IMG/VR virus record: IMGVR_UViG_3300047408_000067
Location: 26,616-90,615 of that record
From: a virus
Direction: 5' to 3' (one strand)
DNA: 64,000 bases
The translations under genes and the position numbers were made by a program. This document shows positions 29,541 through 38,712 of the stretch, piece after piece. Numbering within the stretch: position 1 is the stretch's first letter; the number at the start of each line of letters is the position of its first letter. The notes under the pieces were generated by a model. That model saw only the letters and a list, made by a program, of their open reading frames with translations, did no database searches and was not told where the DNA came from.

Positions 29541-29839
29541 TAGACTGCTCCTTGTACGCCGTTCATTCGCACGGCCTCCGGTAACTCCATGAACGGAGGT
29601 GGCTCATGAGTTGTGATTGTGATCTCGGTGGCATCCTCTTCGAACCTGATGCCAAAGTCTGGTGGCAGCTTCACATCCTGCTGGTCTGCCACGAAACTAA
29701 CCAGATCGCGTACTTCCTTCTCGGCAGCCTTGGCGGCCTGAGTAGCTGCTTGGACGATTGCATTAGCCTCGTCCGACCTGCCTACCGCGTAGGACAGCCT
29801 CTTTGCCGTCTTCAGGTTCAGTTTCAAAACGATTGTCAT
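29540..29839 (-). CDS. Late hypothetical protein
   Basis: 99 aa, ATG with AGGAGG at ideal spacing. Helical middle (ANAIVQAATQAAKAAEKEVRD) between two short beta stretches (IVLKLNLKT; TEITITTHEP). Unknown; perhaps a chaperone or small structural component for the fibre upstream. Confidence 0.6.
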   Translation of the reverse strand: MTIVLKLNLKTAKRLSYAVGRSDEANAIVQAATQAAKAAEKEVRDLVSFVADQQDVKLPPDFGIRFEEDATEITITTHEPPPFMELPEAVRMNGVQGAV

Positions 29840-29848
29840 TTTGGCCTC

Positions 29849-30907
29849 CTAGTGCCATCGACCCGCTGTTGGTACGAAATAGAGACCCACGAAAAACGTC
29901 AGGTCCCCAGAGCACCAATACGTGTTCGTTGAACTTACTTGGATATAGTCGCCTGCGTTCAGGTCGCGGTACTGAGCGAAAGCCCAATTTATACCTGTGT
30001 TCCGGTAATAGGCGATTGCGAGCGATGTACCACCCTGGTTTATTCCATTCAGGTAGGCACTACAGTACAGGGTCTGGTCGTCCGAGGTAGGTCCAATGTT
30101 TCCAGCAACACTCCAGTAGGCTACCCAACGACCTGGTCGGTCCGTATAGATCGCATTGCTTGTGGCCGTCGATCCGGTGAACGACATATGGACACCTTGG
30201 CTATATTGAATAGCCACTGGTGGATCCGGGACTTGAACACGATTGTATGCAGCTTCCCAACTTTCACCGTTGGGCCACACACGACTTGGACCCCAGGCGC
30301 TATTGGCTCGTGCCTGCCACGTCTGCATCTGCGAGAGCATGTCGTTGTAGTAGCCGACGTAGGCATTGTAGTTCTGCTCCCACGTCGAACCATTGTTCCA
30401 GACACGACTTGGTCCCCAGTAGTAGTCTGCCTGTCCACGCCAATACTGAGCACTCTGGCTCCAGTAGACGGCATTGGCACCCTGCCCAGGATAACTGAAG
30501 CTGTAGCCCTGTGGGTCATGAGAATTCCGCCACTCGGTACCCCACATGGCGTTCCACTGCTGCGCGGTAGTAGACCAGAACTGTCCTGTGGCATACCCTG
30601 TTGGATGCGATGCGCCAAGACCACTGTTCGTCTGTCCAGCAGAGTTGTCCCTGGCGTTGGCAAACTCCGTGTTGTACATTGGCACCCACTGTCCAGCAGT
30701 GGTACTCCATAACTGTCCACTTGCCCACCCCGTAGGATGCTGCCCCGTGGAGTTATCTCTGGCATTGGAGTACTCGGTGTTGTACATGGACTGCCATTCG
30801 CCAGACGTGGCCGACCATCTTTGCCCAGACGTCCATCCGATTGGATGCGAACCTGTACTGAGGTCGTTGGCTTGCGCGACCCAATAGCCCAGATTCTGGT
30901 ATGTCAT
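29849..30907 (-). CDS. Trp-rich repeat tail fibre / receptor-binding protein
   Basis: 352 aa from ATG 30907 (ATGA overlap, GGAGGG upstream). Residues 20-135 hold three imperfect repeats of about 38 residues (HPxGWxSGQxWSxT...W..MYNTExxNARD). Two further repeats contain WGPSRVW. The C-terminal 110 residues (GRWVAYWSVAGNIGP ... FFVGLYFVP) look like a TNF/C1q-type beta sandwich, as in other phage fibre tips and in the fibre at 36962-38311. Last fibre of the array; should contact the host surface. Confidence 0.65.
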   Translation of the reverse strand: MTYQNLGYWVAQANDLSTGSHPIGWTSGQRWSATSGEWQSMYNTEYSNARDNSTGQHPTGWASGQLWSTTAGQWVPMYNTEFANARDNSAGQTNSGLGASHPTGYATGQFWSTTAQQWNAMWGTEWRNSHDPQGYSFSYPGQGANAVYWSQSAQYWRGQADYYWGPSRVWNNGSTWEQNYNAYVGYYNDMLSQMQTWQARANSAWGPSRVWPNGESWEAAYNRVQVPDPPVAIQYSQGVHMSFTGSTATSNAIYTDRPGRWVAYWSVAGNIGPTSDDQTLYCSAYLNGINQGGTSLAIAYYRNTGINWAFAQYRDLNAGDYIQVSSTNTYWCSGDLTFFVGLYFVPTAGRWH

Positions 30908-31758
30908 ACCACCCTCCACTGGATGCCGTTGCTCTTGAAGGTAAAGGAGTCCGGGGATACCACCACGCCGTTCTGCACAGCACCAGTAGTCAGGTTAGCA
31001 GAGCCACCGATAATCGTGGTTCCTCCGGTAGCTGTACAGTTGATGGTACCTGCCTCAGCCGCAACGGTTATGGGGCGCTCAGTTATTGTTGGGTCTGGAA
31101 GGATAAGTGCTTGTGGAGATGCCAGATAGCCGAAAAAGAACAGCTTGCCAGCAAGCATCACTGCTGTGATGTTAGGAGCGTTAGAGCGCAACGTGGTGTT
31201 GCGGAACATGCTCTCTGGGTCACTACCAGCGCTAGGGTGCAGGTAGGCCAGCGCAGTACCGCCAGATGGGGCCTCCAGAGCCACACCAAACGCTGCGGAG
31301 CTACCCAACGTGCTACCTGCTGCTACAACGCTGGCATCCTGTGTGATGAGGTACTGAAGCCTGCTGATACCAGTGACTTTGGTACGCACAAAACCTTCCA
31401 TCGCCACACGTCCCACTGCTCCAGCGGCAATGTTTGCGACTACCACACCAACAAAGGGACCAGCCGCTCCTACAACTGGCAAGACGAAGCTGCGGTCCGC
31501 GTTGGGATCCAACATCACCACATCGCCAGGTACTCTGGCAGCACCAGAGTTATTGACCATGTCCTGGCTCAACCCGCCAGTAAGTGTGATGGTGTTGAAA
31601 CTCCAGCTTCCTGTGATGACCTCGTTGAAGTCAAAGAAAGTGGAGCGATCACTCAACCCAGAGTTGAATCTGGTGGTATCCCGCACACCAGCATTAGGTG
31701 TTGGGTCATCATCAGTGACCTCGGGAAGCAAGAATCCGTGTCGTACTGTTGTCTGCAT
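30904..31758 (-). CDS. Structural/tail-fibre-associated beta protein
   Basis: 284 aa, ATG start, starts 1 base after the end of the DUF2313-like gene. N-terminus with VITGSWSFNTITLTGGLS, a motif common in phage fibre shafts, then a beta-rich domain rich in Gly/Ala/Val with RSFVLPVVGAAG and GISRLQYLITQD. The end includes FTFKSNGIQWRVV, probably the C-terminal strand of a fibre domain. Assigned by context and composition. Confidence 0.5.
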   Translation of the reverse strand: MQTTVRHGFLLPEVTDDDPTPNAGVRDTTRFNSGLSDRSTFFDFNEVITGSWSFNTITLTGGLSQDMVNNSGAARVPGDVVMLDPNADRSFVLPVVGAAGPFVGVVVANIAAGAVGRVAMEGFVRTKVTGISRLQYLITQDASVVAAGSTLGSSAAFGVALEAPSGGTALAYLHPSAGSDPESMFRNTTLRSNAPNITAVMLAGKLFFFGYLASPQALILPDPTITERPITVAAEAGTINCTATGGTTIIGGSANLTTGAVQNGVVVSPDSFTFKSNGIQWRVV

Positions 31759-32412
31759 CTATTGAAACCTCAGATCTGCCCAGGATACGTTACCGATGTC
31801 TGCCCAGGTGTTGTTCCACATATTGCTTGCGTCACCGTGCCAGGTCACTTCGCTATAGGTGATGGTGTAACCCAGATGCGATGGCTTGATGCGCTTCACC
31901 ATCAGATCAATATTCGTCTGTACGTTAGGTGGAAAACCCTTTGGCTTGAGGATACGGATTTCGAAGCTGTAGCGCCTTAGATCAGCAGGTGGCAGATCGA
32001 ACTTTTCAACGATTACAATCTCATCGGCGTAGTTAGCGATCTGAGAGTGTATGTATGCAGGTGTAGGGGTTGCCGTGGACTGCATCCTAGCCAAGATACC
32101 AGCCCTGCGTTCTGGCAATGTCAGTGTGTTATCAGCAGGCGCACTGAACATCTCTTCCCAGAGCGTCATTGCCTGTTCGTTGGCAGTACGCACAAACCAT
32201 GCCGAATGCATCGGTTCTAAGTTAGCAGTAAGGGTCTGGTTGAGCGCTGCCTGGATTTCACCATCACGCATGAAGCGTGTGAAGCGATCAATGGGGTCAA
32301 ACTCAAACCCCACTGCCATGAGGAACTGCTGCATGAAGTCGTCTTCTTCCCAGTATGTGGGAAGATTCTCCATGAGGATTTCTCCCCATCCGTAGAACTG
32401 GTCTTCTCTCAT
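31759..32412 (-). CDS. DUF2313/Mu gp48-like baseplate protein
   Basis: 217 aa, ATGA overlap with the J-like gene. LPTYWEEDD...FMQQFLMAVGFEFDPIDRF, LTLPERRAGILARMQ and YADEIVIVEKFD match YmfQ/gp48-type wedge or tail-fibre attachment proteins, which follow gpJ in Mu- and PBSX-like tails. It would join the baseplate periphery and the fibres. Confidence 0.7.
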   Translation of the reverse strand: MREDQFYGWGEILMENLPTYWEEDDFMQQFLMAVGFEFDPIDRFTRFMRDGEIQAALNQTLTANLEPMHSAWFVRTANEQAMTLWEEMFSAPADNTLTLPERRAGILARMQSTATPTPAYIHSQIANYADEIVIVEKFDLPPADLRRYSFEIRILKPKGFPPNVQTNIDLMVKRIKPSHLGYTITYSEVTWHGDASNMWNNTWADIGNVSWADLRFQ

Positions 32413-34055
32413 ACAGCCGTTACCGTCCCTGCCACTGGTTTTTCCGTACCTGTTACTGTGACATCCGCAGTGCTAAACGTCGATGCCCCTGCCCTGCGGA
32501 TACCGTAGCCCGTCGAGTACATGTTGAAAGTATCGATACCCTTGATGCCTTCAAGCGCTGCTTGCTGGACACGATAGAATAGCACAAATCCATCGTCGCC
32601 ACCAACAGGCATTGCGTTGAGGTAATCGATGATAGCCTGTTTCACATCCTGCTGCACAGCCGCCAGACTGAAGCCATCCTGGACAGTAAGTGTGAATCGC
32701 GCCTCTACCAGTACCGCTACAGCAGCCTCTACCGTTACGTGCGCACCAATAGGTCTACGAGTCTCTATATAATCGTACACCTTGCTCACGGTAGCAGCAT
32801 TCGAGATAGTGTTATCGGAGTTGATGATCACCACTTTGACGGTACCGTAGCCGTTCCACTCTTCGATCACACTAACCGCACCCAGGCTAGTACCAGGAGT
32901 CTCACGTGCCCAGATCTGATAGTCTGTGTCGTTACCGCCAGCAGACCTCTGGCGCACAGTAAGTAGGAATCGCGACAAGAACAATCTGTCCGACTCCATA
33001 TCTACGCCGTTGATTGCCGCTACGGGGTTGACCACGTGACTAACGAAAGCCACAGGTGTTGTCAGTCTGTTGATAGCTCCTGCCAGTACATTGCCCGCTT
33101 TTCCAGCTCTAGCTGCCTGTACTGCGACACCAGTGAAGATCCTGTAGGTGGACGTAGCGTCAGGAATACCACCAGTATCCCACTCTGCAACGTTTAGAAC
33201 CTGAGCAGTGTTATTGATGACCTTCCGCCACTGCCCAATTCCCTTGCCCAGAGTAATCAAGACATAGTAATCTTTCCACTGGTCTACTGTCCACGCCGCA
33301 GTATTGTCCGACAAGCTAGTTGTCGTAGCGCCAGATACCAGACCAGGAGAAGCAACTTTGAAGATAATAGGCGCAGTTTCCAAGCTGTTGAATACCAGAG
33401 GTCGGTCTCTAGTATTCGGTACAGCCGTAGTGCTGAAACCTATGGTGTTAGGGATCACAGTGTTGTTCGCAGCCGTGATCTCCATCACTGTAGTTGCGAA
33501 ACTGGCAGTGTTGCGCAGTACACCGTGCTCTTCAGCACGTAGGTCTAGTAGAGCTCCACCCATGAACTGCGCAAAGCCCTGTGGGAACAGATCATCCAGG
33601 CGCTTGTAGATCCGCTCAAACTCGGGAGACTGTGCAGCAGTCATATCCCAAGGAACTTGACCCTTACGCTTGTCGTATGGTAGCCCATTGGGTGCTATCC
33701 CAACGCGGTCCATAATGCGACTCTGGATGATGTCTGTTGTATTGTTTGTCTGGAACGGCCGTACTGGCAGGTTCACACTGATACGGAACGCACCATCTAG
33801 CTGTGCAACATCCTCACCACCATTATCAACCAGGACCGAGTAGAACCCGATCGGGACAGTGTTGGCGGGCACAGTTGCATGCAGCATCTCGCTGGTCATC
33901 ATTGCGATGTTCGACAGCGAGTATTCGATGGGCGGATCTTCTGGTATGATCAGTCTTGCGGTGGTGGTGGTGAGAAAACCAGACCCAGTAATCTCCAGCG
34001 TTGTGTCGGAGCCAACCTGAGTCAACGAAGGGGTTACTGTGTAGATGTTTGTCAC
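32409..34055 (-). CDS. Baseplate J-like protein with N-terminal IPT/TIG domain
   Basis: 548 aa from GTG 34055 (GTGA overlap). Residues 1-90 form an immunoglobulin-like IPT/TIG domain (SLTQVGSDTTLEITGSGF), then a domain from about 100 with RGQVPWDMTAAQSPEF-like text and YKRLDDLFPQGFAQFMGGA, and the gpJ core (GKAGNVLAGAINRL, GVDMESDRLFLSRFL, VSVIEEWNGYGTVKVVII, AVQQDVKQAIIDYL). J proteins make the wedge ring of contractile baseplates. The Ig-like N-terminus is an addition that may bind fibres or the cell. Confidence 0.85.
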   Translation of the reverse strand: MTNIYTVTPSLTQVGSDTTLEITGSGFLTTTTARLIIPEDPPIEYSLSNIAMMTSEMLHATVPANTVPIGFYSVLVDNGGEDVAQLDGAFRISVNLPVRPFQTNNTTDIIQSRIMDRVGIAPNGLPYDKRKGQVPWDMTAAQSPEFERIYKRLDDLFPQGFAQFMGGALLDLRAEEHGVLRNTASFATTVMEITAANNTVIPNTIGFSTTAVPNTRDRPLVFNSLETAPIIFKVASPGLVSGATTTSLSDNTAAWTVDQWKDYYVLITLGKGIGQWRKVINNTAQVLNVAEWDTGGIPDATSTYRIFTGVAVQAARAGKAGNVLAGAINRLTTPVAFVSHVVNPVAAINGVDMESDRLFLSRFLLTVRQRSAGGNDTDYQIWARETPGTSLGAVSVIEEWNGYGTVKVVIINSDNTISNAATVSKVYDYIETRRPIGAHVTVEAAVAVLVEARFTLTVQDGFSLAAVQQDVKQAIIDYLNAMPVGGDDGFVLFYRVQQAALEGIKGIDTFNMYSTGYGIRRAGASTFSTADVTVTGTEKPVAGTVTAV

Positions 34056-34519
34056 CGAACTGTCCTTGCGAAACTGAATTCTTTCTCGTGGCCCGAAACG
34101 GACACCACACGGAAAGTGATGTACAGTGTGTCGCCTCGGACAATCGCATTGAACTGGTCTATTGCGCGTATCAGGTCAATAGGTGCCAATGCCTCCCGCA
34201 CGTATGTTTCGGAGATACTTTGGATAGCCAGGTCGCTCAAGTTGCGCCCAATGATGACCCAGAAGTCCGAGCCAAAGTTCCTGTCGTAGGCAGCATACGT
34301 CAGACGCTCAGTTACGAGCGACTTGACTATAAGCTGCTCCAAGGTCATAGCAGGGTTGGCAAGCACAAATTCGCCCGCGTTGTTGAACACCAGGAGCTGG
34401 CCTCCAGGTACGTCAAAGTTCAACATTGGTGCTGCGCCCCATGTAGGTTGGGTACCAGGGTCTACGACGTCTACAGTAAACGCTGGATCCTCAAACCTTG
34501 GTACGGTAGTTACTGGCAT
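34052..34519 (-). CDS. DUF2634/XkdS-like baseplate protein
   Basis: 155 aa, ATG start. NAGEFVLANPAMTLEQLIVKSLVTERLTYAAYDRNFGSD is the characteristic wedge-protein block (gp25/XkdS type), followed by EALAPIDLIRAID and a C-terminal beta hairpin. The gp25-like family initiates sheath polymerisation on the baseplate. Located immediately before J, as usual. Confidence 0.7.
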   Translation of the reverse strand: MPVTTVPRFEDPAFTVDVVDPGTQPTWGAAPMLNFDVPGGQLLVFNNAGEFVLANPAMTLEQLIVKSLVTERLTYAAYDRNFGSDFWVIIGRNLSDLAIQSISETYVREALAPIDLIRAIDQFNAIVRGDTLYITFRVVSVSGHEKEFSFARTVR

Positions 34520-34857
34520 TAGACCCTCGTGTGCATCTCCACAAGCCCGTTGACGTTGGATCTCTCGGCAGCACTGAAGATGGCATCAATGAAATCGAGC
34601 AGGTTGCGGTCAACCATACCCCATGCCATTGCTTCGATCTTCTGCCTCAGGTGGTCGTAGTCTGCATCCTCCAGTTCGAGAGTGTCGGTGCTCGCATCCA
34701 GTTTGTCAAGGATGCGAATACCTCTACGCAGTTCGTCGATGTGTACCCCGCGCTGAGGATCTAGTGGCTGACGAATGACAGTGCGGATAGCATCACTGTA
34801 GTCGATGCCTGCTGCACCCTCCGACGCTTCAATTACGCGCAATGGAATCTGTTTCAT
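34519..34857 (-). CDS. Hypothetical tail-module protein
   Basis: 112 aa, ATG with GGAG upstream; shares one base with the next gene. Mostly charged helical C-terminus (DADYDHLRQKIEAMAWGMV). Begins PLRVIEASEGAAGIDYSD. The size and place fit small baseplate or assembly proteins found in many phages before the wedge genes; no family named. Confidence 0.6.
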   Translation of the reverse strand: MKQIPLRVIEASEGAAGIDYSDAIRTVIRQPLDPQRGVHIDELRRGIRILDKLDASTDTLELEDADYDHLRQKIEAMAWGMVDRNLLDFIDAIFSAAERSNVNGLVEMHTRV

Positions 34858-34882
34858 TGGATTCTCCTAATTATTTGTAGAC

Positions 34883-35767
34883 TCATGGATTAGCCTCAAC
34901 CGTCCAACCAGCACCGCCGCCCGTATTATGCCCAATGGAATAGGTGTTAGCCGCTGTTATCGTGTAGTATGACTGCATACCGTATACAGTCGGGACAGCA
35001 CAGGCGGGCTGAGTACAGTTGATCACCGACCACGTACCAATCTTGGTAACCGTTGGGGTGATCACCTTCTGCACCTGCCAGTTCGTCATGAAGTGCCAGT
35101 TCGAACTGGCCCCCGCGTATCCAGCTATAGCGAGGTCACCAGTACCTGGGACACCGACAACTTCGTAATACCGCAGACATCGAGCCAAATCATCTGCCGG
35201 ATGGAGTGGCGCGTAGTCCGCCGCCACGGAGCCAACTACCAGCATGGCTTCATCGAACCAAATGTTGTCTGTTGTTCCACCACTACCCAACCTCACGGCT
35301 ATATAAGTAGCGTCGGTGGGCACCGTCCCAGTCACACGTAAGGTCGTGACCGCAGACGACGGGGCCGTTGCTGCCGGACTTATCGGATTAGTGCCGTCCG
35401 ATACAAGCTGTAAGAAGTGCCCACCAGCCACACTGGTGAACGTCTTGACCGAGACAGAGACGGTCTTGCCCCGTAGTGATCTAACAAGACCTGGCTCCAG
35501 CTTCTGCTCGATGAACGCCCATCCACCAGACACATGGGTATACACCAGCTTGGCACAGGCTGTTCCAGACACCTGATACGTAATCTCCTGTACGACCTGG
35601 CATGACGACACACTGATAAATAGCTGCCAACGGTCAGCAGTCCATGCCTGATGAGTCAGGAAAACCCCGACACCACGTTGCCAGATCTCAAAGCCTCCAT
35701 TGGTCAAGAGGTTCTGGCGCGCAGTGTCACTGCGCAGCTCAGCATTCGGTACCTGTTGGAAAGTCAT
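34883..35767 (-). CDS. Lectin-like tail fibre, paralogue 1
   Basis: 294 aa, ATGA overlap with the next paralogue. N-terminal block NLLTNGGFEIWQRG then TADRWQ starts a jelly-roll/CBM-like domain; LHPADDLARCLRYYEVVG precedes a second, C-terminal beta domain ending GWTVEANP. The same plan occurs at 35764-36663 and 38709-39581. These are common phage carbohydrate-binding fibre modules; specificity cannot be told from sequence. Confidence 0.7.
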   Translation of the reverse strand: MTFQQVPNAELRSDTARQNLLTNGGFEIWQRGVGVFLTHQAWTADRWQLFISVSSCQVVQEITYQVSGTACAKLVYTHVSGGWAFIEQKLEPGLVRSLRGKTVSVSVKTFTSVAGGHFLQLVSDGTNPISPAATAPSSAVTTLRVTGTVPTDATYIAVRLGSGGTTDNIWFDEAMLVVGSVAADYAPLHPADDLARCLRYYEVVGVPGTGDLAIAGYAGASSNWHFMTNWQVQKVITPTVTKIGTWSVINCTQPACAVPTVYGMQSYYTITAANTYSIGHNTGGGAGWTVEANP

Positions 35768-36663
35768 GGGTTGGCCTCGGCAGTAATGCAGTTCCCGGCT
35801 GTGCCGTTATAGGTATACATATCCCCCGCTGCATTGGAGCTTATTTCCACACGAATTCCCCAAAGCGTTGCGGCAGCAGCGTTAGGTTGAGGTGTGTTGG
35901 CGACGTTCCATGTTCCGACCTTGGTCAGCGTCGGACTGACGGCTTTTGTGGCTTTGAAACCGTAGCTTACGTCGTGATACTGACCTGCGGCAGTCGCCCA
36001 AACACGCATCCAAAACTCGCCGCCGCCAGGAACACCAACAACTTCATAATATCGCTGACATCTAACAAGATCATCCGCCGGATGCAAGGGTATATAGTCG
36101 GCTGGCTGGGAGCCAATTACCAACATAGCATTGTCGAGATATACGGTAGCTGATGCAGTCCAATAAATGATTGGCACCACCATCGTCGCATCGTTAGGAA
36201 TGGTGCTTGTAGCCGTAAGTGTCTGGTAGACACCGCCCCCGCTATTGTTGGGGGATGTTCCAGACACACCACCAGTCCCATCAGAGTACAGATAGAGATG
36301 CACAGCGTTTGCTACACTGGACTTCACTCGTATCGAGTAACTCAGCGTCCTGCCACGAACCCAATAGATCTCAACACCCTCGATGAATTGTCGTATCTGT
36401 GTGGCACCAGCCCCGTTCCCAAGCGTAAACGCCACTGCGGCACATGCTTGACTGCCTGTGTCATTGTTACTGGTGTCCCGACTAACAGACATAGAGTCCG
36501 TTCCGGTGATGAACGTTTGCCACCGATCAGACGTCCAGATCTGCCCCGTGGTCCCAAACGGCCCATTGCCGCGCTGCCAGATCTCAAACCCGCCATTTGT
36601 GAGCAGGTTGGCGCGGGCAGTATCCGAGCCAAGTTGTCGGTTATCAAGCAGCGGCGTGGGCAC
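35764..36663 (-). CDS. Lectin-like tail fibre, paralogue 2
   Basis: 299 aa from GTG 36663. NLLTNGGFEIWQRG, TSDRWQ, LHPADDLVRCQRYYEVVG and a C-terminal ITAEANP match the two other copies; the middle and last 90 residues differ strongly. Together with paralogue 1 it forms a tandem duplication with diverged tips. Confidence 0.7.
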   Translation of the reverse strand: MPTPLLDNRQLGSDTARANLLTNGGFEIWQRGNGPFGTTGQIWTSDRWQTFITGTDSMSVSRDTSNNDTGSQACAAVAFTLGNGAGATQIRQFIEGVEIYWVRGRTLSYSIRVKSSVANAVHLYLYSDGTGGVSGTSPNNSGGGVYQTLTATSTIPNDATMVVPIIYWTASATVYLDNAMLVIGSQPADYIPLHPADDLVRCQRYYEVVGVPGGGEFWMRVWATAAGQYHDVSYGFKATKAVSPTLTKVGTWNVANTPQPNAAAATLWGIRVEISSNAAGDMYTYNGTAGNCITAEANP

Positions 36664-36667
36664 TAGA

Positions 36668-36952
36668 CTACCAGAGTCCTACCAAGCGATTGATGAACGT
36701 CATGTCCACAGCTTCGAGTGCTGTATGTAGCCCGTTGATGGCAGACTTGATCAGTGTCTCATCATCAGGCGACATATTGTATGGTTCGGCTTTGAGATCA
36801 ATACCCGCCAAACCATCGTAGTCATGGGTGATCATCTCCTTGATATCGATAAAACTACGCAGGTGAGTACCGATTGCGTAGTTGACATCATATGAACTAC
36901 CAGGAGCTAACCCTGGTGTCGTCTTGCCGTAGATTGGCGGAGGTATGGTCAT
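36668..36952 (-). CDS. Small fibre-linked protein, related to 46008-46304
   Basis: 94 aa, ATG with GGAAG upstream. AEPYNMSPDDETLIKSAINGL matches DPPFNYTPEDVAILKSGMSDL in the protein at 46008-46304, so the two are paralogues placed in front of different fibre blocks. Helical C-terminus. Possibly a fibre-assembly or attachment factor. Confidence 0.6.
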   Translation of the reverse strand: MTIPPPIYGKTTPGLAPGSSYDVNYAIGTHLRSFIDIKEMITHDYDGLAGIDLKAEPYNMSPDDETLIKSAINGLHTALEAVDMTFINRLVGLW

Positions 36953-36961
36953 TGATCTTCC

Positions 36962-38311
36962 TTATCCTGGATATGTTGGTGTCGGAACAAAATAGGCAGT
37001 GATTGTGTACGAATCGTACTTGCCAGACGACGGGGCCGGAGTGATATAGAGCTGAGTTGTGGAATTGACACTTGGGCAGTTGACCATGCCCGCGAAAGTG
37101 TAGGTCATAGTCGGTGGAGGAGTACCACCCTGGATGTCAAAATTCGGGAAGACAACTCCTACACCACCACCATTGACGAGGATCTGCGCCTGCGGCCAGT
37201 TGTTACCACTAGGATGACTGAAGCTAGCGATGGTAAATTGGGCGATGACGATCCACTGTCCAACACGAGGCATAGCGACAGCAGTGAAAGCCTGATTACC
37301 ACCGTTGAACGCCACAGCACCGCTGCTAGCGGATACTGAGACTGGTGTAGCGCCGCTACCCGGAGGGCCTATAGAGGCAACGGGCCACCAGCGCATGTAC
37401 CAGTCGCCACTTGTACCTGCGACGTAAACTGGTTTTCCACCCTGGACGTCGGCGGTCATGTTGATGTACGAACCGAAGACGTATCCACCCGCAGCCATAG
37501 TCAAATGGCCGTTATGGGTCATCGAGTTCAGCGTACCACCTGAGATAGTCTTGTTAGCACACACCTGAGCGGTACTGGTATCGAGCAAGTTGAAACCCGT
37601 AGCGTAGTTCGTCGGTCCACCCGCTGGTAAGCCGATGCCTTGCCCCGAGATATTGTTATAGATGCCGTAGCCAGTAGTGCCAACTCGGAACCAGTCGACA
37701 TTAGTGATCGCATTAGTGGCGATGCTGCCGTTAGCAGTCAGAAGGCCAGTAACTGTGACCGCTCCGTTGGCAGAGAGTAGACCGCCGACAGTAAGTGGTC
37801 CAGGTACCGAAATCAAACCAGCAAGAGAAACCGACAAGCGCGATGTCACCGTAGCAGGGTTGGCACTCGCAGGGGCCGAATACAGATCGACGCCAGCTCC
37901 ATGTGCTACGATCAATCCGCTACCAACACTCGTGTCGTAGTGCATCCAGTTGGTGCCGTCCCAGTAGAGGTTGCCGCCCATATGCGTTCCGCTCTTGGAC
38001 ATCAACATCAGGTACTGTGTCGGAGACTCTACTGCTAGACTAGCATTGGTAGCACCACGCGGGATAATCTGCCCCGCACTACCAACAGCACCAATCAAGA
38101 GGCTGTTATTGACCGTCAGCGCACCAAGGGTAAGTGGATCAGGTACACTGCTACTGCCGCCACCACCCAATGCCGTCTCGACGCCTGCTGAAGTTAGCTT
38201 GTAGAAGTTGCCGTCCGCCTTGGGGTACAGCTTTAGCGAACCAGACGGGGGAGCGGCTGGCGTACTCGCCACAATCTGTTGGATTGGAGCGTTGACCTGT
38301 TGGCGGCTCAT
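36962..38311 (-). CDS. Tail fibre with C1q/TNF-like tip
   Basis: 449 aa. N-terminus has PSGSLKLYPKADGNFYKL, a trimerising head-like module shared with the 869-aa fibre at 39578-42187. Then a Gly/Ser/Thr-rich beta shaft (LTVNNSLLIGAVGSAG; LTVGGLLSANGAVTV). C-terminal 150 residues (VSVSASSGAVAFNGGNQAF ... YFVP) look like a beta-sandwich tip. Likely a receptor-binding fibre. Confidence 0.65.
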   Translation of the reverse strand: MSRQQVNAPIQQIVASTPAAPPSGSLKLYPKADGNFYKLTSAGVETALGGGGSSSVPDPLTLGALTVNNSLLIGAVGSAGQIIPRGATNASLAVESPTQYLMLMSKSGTHMGGNLYWDGTNWMHYDTSVGSGLIVAHGAGVDLYSAPASANPATVTSRLSVSLAGLISVPGPLTVGGLLSANGAVTVTGLLTANGSIATNAITNVDWFRVGTTGYGIYNNISGQGIGLPAGGPTNYATGFNLLDTSTAQVCANKTISGGTLNSMTHNGHLTMAAGGYVFGSYINMTADVQGGKPVYVAGTSGDWYMRWWPVASIGPPGSGATPVSVSASSGAVAFNGGNQAFTAVAMPRVGQWIVIAQFTIASFSHPSGNNWPQAQILVNGGGVGVVFPNFDIQGGTPPPTMTYTFAGMVNCPSVNSTTQLYITPAPSSGKYDSYTITAYFVPTPTYPG

Positions 38312-38712
38312 TTCGTATCTCCTGGCGAAAGTGCTTGTATAGCAGCATCATCTAGCACCCAACGTTCCTCACCATCAGTTGCCGCCACACGCGCTTTGAC
38401 CTGAGCAGTAGCTTCTTCCAGACTTACCGCTGAACGAGCTCGACCTAGAGGACGCATCGCTAGTTGTACGTGCAACATCTGGCCGTACAACGCATCAGCT
38501 CCTCCACCTGGGGGCCACGTTGAGACAGAGCCACAGCCCTCAAAGGGGCATGGTACGATAACTGCATCCTGATTTGGTGAGCCATCAATGTTGGTACCAT
38601 AGGTCACGGTTGCAGGGTCGAGTATCCCACCGTGTGGCTCCGGACGTGCATCGTCATGGATGTATGTCCACATACCATCAGGGTTGTCGAAGCTCGTCGG
38701 TCGGACGCTCAT
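38308..38712 (-). CDS. Hypothetical protein between fibres
   Basis: 134 aa from ATG 38712 (ATGA overlap, GGAGG 7 bases upstream); the longer frame to 38790 runs into the fibre gene. N-terminal part beta-like with CPFEGCGSV (two cysteines); the C-terminal half is helical (RSAVSLEEATAQVKARV). Perhaps a fibre chaperone or small adhesin; unidentified. Confidence 0.55.
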   Translation of the reverse strand: MSVRPTSFDNPDGMWTYIHDDARPEPHGGILDPATVTYGTNIDGSPNQDAVIVPCPFEGCGSVSTWPPGGGADALYGQMLHVQLAMRPLGRARSAVSLEEATAQVKARVAATDGEERWVLDDAAIQALSPGDTK

